Below, piece after piece: positions 9,851 to 16,288 of a stretch of 64,000 bases of DNA. This DNA is from Paraburkholderia nodosa. GTDB lineage: Bacteria; Pseudomonadota; Gammaproteobacteria; Burkholderiales; Burkholderiaceae. Both the position numbers and the translations under genes were made by a program. The stretch is taken from NCBI RefSeq assembly GCF_001718195.1, contig NZ_MCNV01000012.1:143014-207013 (forward strand). The letters run 5' to 3'. The first letter of the stretch is position 1. Every line of letters begins with the position of its first letter. The notes beneath the pieces are model-generated. The model searched no databases, was not told the DNA's origin, and worked only from the letters and a program-made list of their open reading frames with translations.

Positions 9851-9868
9851 CTGTTCGGCTTACCGATC

Positions 9869-10624
9869 TCAGTTTTCGTCGACAGCTTCGTCCACGACGG
9901 GCAATGGGCGCGCGGCGATCTTTTCCGCCTCCGCGCGTTTTAGCCCGAGCGTTTGCAGCAACATCGCGGCCGTGCGCTCCGGAAAGTGCTCGCCGCTGAA
10001 GCCGAGCTCCTTCAGCACGCCCGCGGCGCTTGCGCCCGGCACAACGAAGTTCAGTTCGGCCGCGATGGCGCAGAGAACCGTTCCGCCCACGGCAAGAAAG
10101 CCGATAAAGGGGTCGGCAACGGCGAACCGCTTGGCCGCAATGCCACTGCCGATGTCGCGCAGCAGCCGCTGGCCGAGGCCGCGACTCATCGCGCGGGCAG
10201 AAAAACCCTCGCGTATCAGAAAACGTCCCCAGACAGGATCAGTGCGCGCGCGCAGAACCGTATGGCGCACGGAGACCGCGACCACCTCGGCGGGGTCGGA
10301 AATGCCCACCGAAAGGCGGTCAAGCATGTTCGCGAACTCTTCGAAAACGTTGTCGACGAGCGTCGCGTAGATCGCTTCCTTCGATTCGAAGTGGTTGTAG
10401 AACGAGCCGAAGCCCACGTCGGCGGCCTCGGTGATTTCGTTGATCGCCACGCCCTCCATGCCTTTTTCCGCCATCAGCCTCAGGGCGGCGTCGAGCAGAC
10501 GGGCACGCGTCTCACGCTTGCGGCGTGCACCGCGCGGCTCCCGTTCTTCGACAAGGGGGGGAGGGGCGACGGGTGCTGCCACCGTGGCACGTTTGACTGC
10601 CCGGCGATTTGTCGTGGTCGTCAT
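9869..10624 (-). CDS. TetR/AcrR-family repressor
   Basis: The protein has an N-terminal helix-turn-helix (INEITEAADVGFGSFYNHFE at about residues 66-85) and a ligand-binding helical domain of usual size. A basic, Pro-rich N-terminal tail of about 35 residues precedes the DNA-binding domain. ATG 10624 is preferred because AGGA lies 8 bases upstream; an ATG at 10645 sits almost at the predicted transcription start. It is divergent from the catabolic cluster starting at 10975 and convergent with the efflux-pqi block. Both blocks carry the same operator-like promoter, so this is the leading candidate for a regulator of both. That role is inferred from position and shared sites. Confidence 0.9.
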   Translation of the reverse strand: MTTTTNRRAVKRATVAAPVAPPPLVEEREPRGARRKRETRARLLDAALRLMAEKGMEGVAINEITEAADVGFGSFYNHFESKEAIYATLVDNVFEEFANMLDRLSVGISDPAEVVAVSVRHTVLRARTDPVWGRFLIREGFSARAMSRGLGQRLLRDIGSGIAAKRFAVADPFIGFLAVGGTVLCAIAAELNFVVPGASAAGVLKELGFSGEHFPERTAAMLLQTLGLKRAEAEKIAARPLPVVDEAVDEN

Positions 10625-10652
10625 GATGGATCCTGATCTGGTCATATTCCGC

Positions 10653-10681
10653 AGTATAGATTCGAACGTCTATATTGACAA
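10653..10681 (-). promoter_or_regulatory. tetR promoter with internal dyad
   Basis: On the minus strand TTGTCA (10681-10676), a 17-bp spacer and TATACT (10658-10653) form a near-consensus sigma70-type promoter for the TetR gene. The spacer and -10 contain a 20-bp dyad at 10655-10674, with arms TATAGA and TCTATA around a TTCGAA core. This is placed as expected for autorepression. The divergent copy-B promoter starts immediately beside it at 10675. Confidence 0.65.
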
Positions 10682-10709
10682 AACGATCAGTCATGAGTTT
10701 AATGTCATC
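10675..10709 (+). promoter_or_regulatory. Promoter with shared operator (copy B) of the catabolic cluster
   Basis: TTGACA (10675-10680), a 17-bp spacer and TTTAAT (10698-10703, 5 of 6) form a good promoter reading toward the dioxygenase. Superimposed is the nested dyad TGACA-N6-TCA-N4-TGA-N6-TGTCA, with common axis 10691.5. It matches copy A at 27 of 35 positions with no gap. The 265 bases between this promoter and the gene at 10975 hold only a dubious 71-codon GTG frame (10747-10962) and may be a leader. Confidence 0.65.
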
Positions 10710-10974
10710 AACGGCCTCGTAGACCGATCTAACTAGAACTGATGGAGTGACTGTGGAGACAGCAATCAGACATGGCGCCGCGCCAGGCGGCCCGCATCAC
10801 GTTATCCGTCTGCCCATCCCGGCACCGGGACCCGCTATCCATTGCGCGTCGGTGAATTGCCGCCCGTGGAAGGCCGCCAGCGATCGAGCAGCTGGCGTTC
10901 CGCCCCATCGCACCGTCGGCGCGGCATCTCTCGAATCCGCATCGGCCACCGCAACCGCCTGATTACGTTCCGCC

Positions 10975-12045
10975 ATGAAACTGACTACTTCACAACCGGC
11001 TCGTCACCCCCATCCGACGGCCAAGGCGACCGCATTGGCCTATCTGGTATTCGATCGGTCAGATCTCGGGCAAGCCGAGCGTTTTCTCAATGACTTTGGG
11101 CTTCAAACCGTATTGCGGGACGAGGCGATGCTGCTTTTGCGCGGCACCGGACCTTCGCATTTTTGTTATGTAGTGCGTAGGGCATCGAAAGCGCGGTTTG
11201 TCGGATTTGGCTTGCAAGTCGGCAGCCGGGCGGAGCTCGATGCGCTCGCAAAGCTGCCTGATGCATCGGAGGTCGAACGCTCTGCGCTGCCGGGCGGCGG
11301 CTACGTGGTGCGACTCACGGACCCGTCCGGGTTCGCTATCGAAGCGGTATGGGGCCAGGCGCCAGCGTCAAGCTTGCCGCATCGGCTACCGCTGCCCTTC
11401 AATTCCGTCGATGCCACCGTCCGGGTCAACGGTACGCAGCGACCGCCCGAAAATGCCCCGGAAGTCATCCGGCTGGGGCATGTCGTGCTCGAACTCGCCG
11501 ACTATCAGGAGACTTGTGCGTGGTACACGCGCCATTTCGGTTTTATCCCGAGCGATGTCCAGGTGCTTCCCGACGGGTCGCCGGCTGTCGCGTTCATGCG
11601 CCTGGATCTCGGCGACAGGCCGGCCGATCATCACACACTTGCGCTTGCCCAGGGCTTTGCGGCGACGTACAGCCACAGCGCGTACGAGCTCATCGACGCG
11701 GACGCGGTCGGTATGGGGCAGCGCGTACTGCGCGATAAGGGCTGGACGCACGCCTGGGGTATCGGCCGACATATCCTCGGCAGCCAGATTTTCGACTACT
11801 GGCAGGACCCGTGGGGCGACAAGCACGAACACTACTGCGACGGCGACCTGTTCACCGCCAACGAGCCGACCGGCATTCACGCCGTAAGCCGCGAGGCGAT
11901 GGCTCAATGGGGGCCAACCATGCCGCGCAGTTTCACGAAACCCAGGTTCACGTTCGCGAGCATGGTGGCGCTTGTCAGAAATCTACGCCGCAGCCCTGAC
12001 CTGACGCTGAGCAAGTTGCGGACGCTGGCAAAGCTTTTTGCCTGA
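10975..12045 (+). CDS. Type I extradiol ring-cleavage dioxygenase (two-domain VOC)
   Basis: This is predicted to cleave a catechol-type ring next to the diol using Fe(II) and O2. Two VOC modules are present, residues about 20-128 and 165-300. The C-terminal module carries all the catalytic positions of BphC-type enzymes at matching spacing: metal ligands His169, His234 and Glu285 (BphC 146/210/260), plus His219, His266 and Tyr275 (BphC 195/241/250). At 356 aa it is longer than BphC by a C-terminal tail after residue 310. It is first in the cluster behind the copy-B promoter and is followed 36 bp later by an FAH-family gene, the usual partner of ring cleavage. The substrate is unknown. No clear Shine-Dalgarno precedes the ATG. 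Confidence 0.85.
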   Translation: MKLTTSQPARHPHPTAKATALAYLVFDRSDLGQAERFLNDFGLQTVLRDEAMLLLRGTGPSHFCYVVRRASKARFVGFGLQVGSRAELDALAKLPDASEVERSALPGGGYVVRLTDPSGFAIEAVWGQAPASSLPHRLPLPFNSVDATVRVNGTQRPPENAPEVIRLGHVVLELADYQETCAWYTRHFGFIPSDVQVLPDGSPAVAFMRLDLGDRPADHHTLALAQGFAATYSHSAYELIDADAVGMGQRVLRDKGWTHAWGIGRHILGSQIFDYWQDPWGDKHEHYCDGDLFTANEPTGIHAVSREAMAQWGPTMPRSFTKPRFTFASMVALVRNLRRSPDLTLSKLRTLAKLFA

Positions 12046-12081
12046 ATCACACCCTATTCACAGACTCCGGAGCATTCTGCA

Positions 12082-13038
12082 ATGGCAATTCACGTCCTGC
12101 ATTACCTTCATGATGGGCGCGCCCAGTGGGGTGTCGTCGCGGATGGCGTCATCACGCCGATTCCCGGCGAGTTCAGCTCGACAGGCGCATTTATCGCAGC
12201 CAATCCGGTAGAGCGGCTTATGACGCTCAACGGACCGTCGATTCCCGAAGCAAAAGTACAGTGGCTATCGCCTGTGACCACCGACCAGCAGTTCATATGT
12301 CAAGGCGCGAACTATCGCCAACATATGATCGAGTCGGGCATGGACCCGGACGTGAAGAAATTCAACATGATCTTTACGAAGGCAACGAGTTGCATCGTTG
12401 CGGCCAACTCGGCCGTCGTGAAACCAGACGCGGTGCGCTTCCTCGACTATGAGATCGAGCTCGGACTCGTCCTCAAACGCGATATCACGTCCCGTGAAAC
12501 GATCACCGACGAAAACCTGCATGAGTACATTGCCGGGGCGGTGATCGTCAACGACTACTCCGCGCGCGATATCCAGATTCCGCAGATGCAGTTCTACAAG
12601 GGCAAAAGCTACCGGACCTTTGGTCCTGTCGGTCCTTATCTTTGCCTGCTCGAGAAGCAAGACATGCCAAAGTTGAAAGAGCTCGTGCTGACGCTGACAG
12701 TCAACGGAACCGTGCGCCAGAATGACACGACTGCCGGGCTGGTCTATGGCCCCGCAGAGACACTGTCTGAGCTGTCTGGCGTGCAGGACCTGCGCACCGG
12801 GGACCTGCTCGCAACGGGTACGCCCTCCGGTTGTGCACTGAGCATTCCTTCACCTGAGAAGCAACGCGCTGCCGCGCAGTTGCCTGAAGCGGAGAAGTGG
12901 CGGCTTTTCCTGAAGATGCAGGAGGACAGGCCGCAGTACCTTCAGATCGGGGACGTTGTCGAGGCACAGATCGTCAGCTACGACCGCTCCATCAATCTGG
13001 GCACGCAACGTAACCTCGTTGTCGAAGAGGCAGCATGA
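12082..13038 (+). CDS. Fumarylacetoacetate hydrolase (FAH) family protein
   Basis: FAH-fold enzymes hydrolyse or decarboxylate diketo acids or hydrate dienols produced by ring cleavage. The metal site is visible: FLDYEIELGLVL with the ExE pair, and VNDYSARD with the aspartate. The RTFGPVGPYL and GDLLATGTPSG signatures are also intact. There is an insertion near residues 265-295 before the C-terminal beta strands. GGAG sits about 10 bases before the ATG. It lies directly downstream of the extradiol dioxygenase and overlaps the acyl-CoA synthetase by 4 bp. This fits processing of a ring-fission product; whether it is hydrolase, hydratase or decarboxylase cannot be told. Confidence 0.88.
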   Translation: MAIHVLHYLHDGRAQWGVVADGVITPIPGEFSSTGAFIAANPVERLMTLNGPSIPEAKVQWLSPVTTDQQFICQGANYRQHMIESGMDPDVKKFNMIFTKATSCIVAANSAVVKPDAVRFLDYEIELGLVLKRDITSRETITDENLHEYIAGAVIVNDYSARDIQIPQMQFYKGKSYRTFGPVGPYLCLLEKQDMPKLKELVLTLTVNGTVRQNDTTAGLVYGPAETLSELSGVQDLRTGDLLATGTPSGCALSIPSPEKQRAAAQLPEAEKWRLFLKMQEDRPQYLQIGDVVEAQIVSYDRSINLGTQRNLVVEEAA

Positions 13039-15038
13039 ACGACGTCGCGAACGCGCAGGACGTCCTTGCTGTCGAAGCACAGGGGCAACTGGCTGATCTT
13101 CCGTCGAGTACCTACGAAATGATCCGCCGGGGCGCCGCCATCAATCCATCGGCGCCCGCGCTCTCTTTCTTCCTGACAGCCGACGACTATGCCAGCCCCG
13201 AGTGCTGGACGTACGGCGAACTGGTGCGAGATATCACGCGCACTGCCAACATGTTTTCGCGACTGGGCGTGCAAAAGGACACGGTCATTGCCTATTTGCT
13301 GCCGAATCTCCCGGAAACGCATTTCGTGATCTGGGGAGGAGAAGCAGCGGGGATTGTCTGCGCGATCAATCCGCTGCTCGAAAGCGATGCAATAGGCGAA
13401 CTGCTCAATGCCTCGGGCGCCAGTGTGCTCGTCACCCTCGCGCCATTTCCTGGGGCTGGGACTGAACTGTGGCAAAAAGTGCAACCGGTATTGCATTGCG
13501 TCCCCGCATTGCGGGACCTGGTGCTCGTCAACCTGGCCGACCGGATTCCTGGCGAAAAGGGATTTGCGTCACGGATGCTGCAGCGTGGTGAGAACGCCAG
13601 GCTGCATGGCGAGGGCGGTATGCGAAGCGTGGTTCCAGCGCAGCTTCGGATTCACGATTTCGCGTCCGCTCACTCGAGCGAGTCCGGGGTCGTGCTCAAC
13701 GGCTCACGTCGACCGAGCATCGATGACGTTTCGTCCTGCTTCTGCACGGGCGGCACCACCGGACTACCGAAAATTGCCATGCGCCGGCATCACAACGAAG
13801 TGGCCAATGCATGGAATGCGGGGCAATTCTTTGGCGAAACCATCGGCCCGGGTAAGACAATATTTTGCGGGCTGCCACTTTTTCACGTCAACGCTGTGAT
13901 GGTGACAGGACTGCTGGCGTTTTCGCGTGGTGCCCACGTCGTCCTCGGCACGCCGCAAGGCTATCGGGGTGAGGGCGTTGTGAAGCGCTTCTGGGAAATA
14001 GTCGAGCATTACCGCATTAACTTCTTCAGCGCTGTTCCGACGCTCTATGGTTCGCTGCTGGAGGTTCCAGTTGGAGAGAACGATATCAGCTCGCTCGAGT
14101 ATGGCCTGTGCGGCGCCGCGCCGATGCCGGTCGAGCTGTTTCGCAGTTTCGAGCTTCGTACAGGGATTCGCATCCTGGAAGGTTACGGGCTTACTGAAGG
14201 CGCCTGCGTCAGCAGCGTCAATCCGCCATTTGGAGAGCGCAGGGTGGGCTCGATTGGTCTGTGCCTGCCTGGCCAGGCAATGAAGGCCGTGATGGTGGAT
14301 GAAGCGGGACGGTATGTACGGGACTGCGCGGGCGATGAAGTCGGCCAGTTGGTGATTTCCGGGCCAAATGTGTTTGTTGGTTATTCCAGGCCCGAGCAGG
14401 ACAGCGGAATCTGGACAGACCTCGGCGACGGCGAACGTTGGCTCAATACTGGAGACCTGGGGCGCTGTGATGCCGACGGATACTTCTGGCTCACTGGGCG
14501 GAAGAAGGAACTGATTATCCGGGGTGGACACAATATCGACCCTGTGGCAATCGAGGAAGCACTGCATCGTCATCCGGCAGTCCAGATTGCCGCTGCGGTG
14601 GGGCGTCCCGATATGCACGCGGGCGAGCTGCCTGTCGCCTATGTCCAGCTCAAGCCCGGCGTCGCCGCAACCGAAGCGGAGCTTGCCGAGTTTCTGCGTG
14701 CCGGGATCAACGAGCGCGCCGCGCTTCCGAAGGGCATACGGGTCGTCGATTCGATGCCGCTGACGGCCGTCGGCAAGATATTCAAGCCGGCGCTGAAGCG
14801 CAGAGAAGTGGCAGACGCGTTACGGTCGGCACTCGTCGAGGCTGGCGTCGGTAATGCGACCGTGAACGTTGCAGATGACACGTCACGTGGGATTGCAGTT
14901 CACGTCGATCTCCCCGGTGCTGAATCAGAAGAGCTAGCGCGCACTACGCTAGGGCGTTTTCCTTTCTCCTTTTCGCTGTCTGTGTCGGCAGGTCTGGCAG
15001 GCGACAGTAAGAGCACTAAGCAGATCGAGACACGCTAA
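13035..15038 (+). CDS. AMP-forming acyl-CoA synthetase
   Basis: This ANL-superfamily ligase activates a carboxylic acid to its CoA thioester through an acyl-adenylate. Signatures in order are the phosphate loop CTGGTTGLPK (about residues 236-245), EGYGLTEG (about 382-389), LNTGDLGRCDADGYFWLTGR near 472, and the hinge and C-terminal catalytic lysine region TAVGKIFKP near 576. After the normal end at about residue 600 there is a variable tail of about 60 residues. At 667 aa it resembles long-chain or ring-acid ligases. Translational coupling with the FAH gene (ATGA) ties it to the pathway, either activating the incoming acid or a side-chain product. Confidence 0.88.
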   Translation: MNDVANAQDVLAVEAQGQLADLPSSTYEMIRRGAAINPSAPALSFFLTADDYASPECWTYGELVRDITRTANMFSRLGVQKDTVIAYLLPNLPETHFVIWGGEAAGIVCAINPLLESDAIGELLNASGASVLVTLAPFPGAGTELWQKVQPVLHCVPALRDLVLVNLADRIPGEKGFASRMLQRGENARLHGEGGMRSVVPAQLRIHDFASAHSSESGVVLNGSRRPSIDDVSSCFCTGGTTGLPKIAMRRHHNEVANAWNAGQFFGETIGPGKTIFCGLPLFHVNAVMVTGLLAFSRGAHVVLGTPQGYRGEGVVKRFWEIVEHYRINFFSAVPTLYGSLLEVPVGENDISSLEYGLCGAAPMPVELFRSFELRTGIRILEGYGLTEGACVSSVNPPFGERRVGSIGLCLPGQAMKAVMVDEAGRYVRDCAGDEVGQLVISGPNVFVGYSRPEQDSGIWTDLGDGERWLNTGDLGRCDADGYFWLTGRKKELIIRGGHNIDPVAIEEALHRHPAVQIAAAVGRPDMHAGELPVAYVQLKPGVAATEAELAEFLRAGINERAALPKGIRVVDSMPLTAVGKIFKPALKRREVADALRSALVEAGVGNATVNVADDTSRGIAVHVDLPGAESEELARTTLGRFPFSFSLSVSAGLAGDSKSTKQIETR

Positions 15039-15355
15039 GCGCGTTCACGCGCATACGCTGCGCGTTTACTGAGGGGGCCTGACGATCATAAGGCAACGCT
15101 AACAGCAAGAAAGACCGCGGACCCTGCAACTGGACGATTTCTGTTTCGGTTCAGAAGGCAGCGCTCAGGAGGGAAAGATCGGAGAGGTCAGAGAATGGTC
15201 CCATTTAACTTAGCAGGACTACATAACACACTGGCCGGACATTACCGGTTGTGATTAAAACAGATGAATGCCGACACAACGCAGTGCCGTTCATTGAGCG
15301 GAACGTGACAACTGTGCGAGCAAATAATCCCGGCCTAAGAGACAGGAGAAGACAC
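15039..15355 (+). other. 317-bp gap between acyl-CoA synthetase and ompW-like gene
   Basis: No convincing gene was found. A short GC-rich self-complementary stretch (GCGCGTTCACGCGC) follows the stop directly but has no T-tract, so termination is uncertain. The region is AT-richer from 15200 on and probably holds the promoter of the ompW-like gene, but I cannot fix a -35/-10 pair with confidence. The shared operator motif is absent. Confidence 0.4.
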
Positions 15356-16096
15356 GTGAGGAATGACAGGAGAACGATTCGCTGCGCCGGTCTGGCGGTT
15401 TGTATCTGCTCGGCTGCGCTTGCCGTTACTGCAAACGCCCAGACCGCTGGGAGCTTTACCGTGGCGACAGGGTGGCTTCACGTCGCGCCGCAAAGCAGCG
15501 CAACGCCGCTCACCGTGGAAAGCGTGGGCGGAATGACGGTGAATCAGCAGCTACCGGGTTCCGGAGCGCACGCGACGCCCACGGATACGCTGGGGATCAC
15601 GACCGAGTACTACGTCACCGATCACATTGGCGTTGCCACGTTGATCGGGCTCCCGCTGACAGTGAATCTGGACGGTGATGGCGCGCTCGCGAAGTATGGC
15701 ACCCTGGGCTCGACGCGGCCGATGCCGCCCGCTATCGTTCTTCGTTACCACCTGCTCGACGCCCAATCGAAATTCCGACCTTTTGTCGGGGTAGGCGTGA
15801 ACTACACCTGGTTCACACAGGTTCGCACGACCAACAGTCAGTTTGTCACTGACAGCCTCGGTCCAGGCGGGTCTGCGCACGCATCACTCAGTTCGTCATG
15901 GAATCCGGTATTCGAACTCGGGGCGTACTACGCAATTTCAAACCACTGGTCGGTTGGAGCCAGTGTCGGTTACGTTCCCGTAAAGACTCACTTGACACTG
16001 GACGGGACGACGGCGAACGGGACGCAAATCGTTTCCCGGTCAACGATCCGGATCAATCCCGTGAATGTCTTCCTGAATGTCGCCTACACGTTCTAA
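15356..16096 (+). CDS. OmpW-family outer-membrane protein
   Basis: OmpW proteins are eight-stranded barrels that let small hydrophobic molecules enter through a lateral opening. GTG 15356 is chosen because AGGAGA (15344-15349) sits 6 bases before it and it gives a standard signal peptide ending in ANAQ. An open frame back to 15251 is rejected. The mature part begins with GSFTVATGWLHVAPQSSAT, has alternating beta strands (TTEYYVTDHIGVATLIGLP, PFVGVGVNYTWF) and ends in NVAYTF, a typical barrel C-terminal aromatic. The length of 246 aa fits the family. Placed inside the catabolic cluster, it probably serves substrate uptake. This supports a lipophilic substrate, as an inference. Confidence 0.87.
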   Translation: MRNDRRTIRCAGLAVCICSAALAVTANAQTAGSFTVATGWLHVAPQSSATPLTVESVGGMTVNQQLPGSGAHATPTDTLGITTEYYVTDHIGVATLIGLPLTVNLDGDGALAKYGTLGSTRPMPPAIVLRYHLLDAQSKFRPFVGVGVNYTWFTQVRTTNSQFVTDSLGPGGSAHASLSSSWNPVFELGAYYAISNHWSVGASVGYVPVKTHLTLDGTTANGTQIVSRSTIRINPVNVFLNVAYTF

Positions 16097-16288
16097 CCCA
16101 ACACGAGCGACGTCCCAGGCGGACGCCTGCGAGGGTGGCAGCGTTTCACCATTAGAGATTTCAATGCACAGCACAGAGGTTGAAAGCGACCCTTCGGTTC
16201 AAGCAGTTGACGCGTGTCTGGACGTAGCTACGGTCAAGCATGCGTTTGTTTTTTCTCCCTGCAGCGATGTGTCATTCCGGATGAAACG

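Noticed and set aside
10747..10962. A 71-codon GTG frame between copy-B promoter and the dioxygenase
   Set aside because: Low-complexity Ala/Pro/His composition, no homology recognised and no good start; treated as leader DNA.
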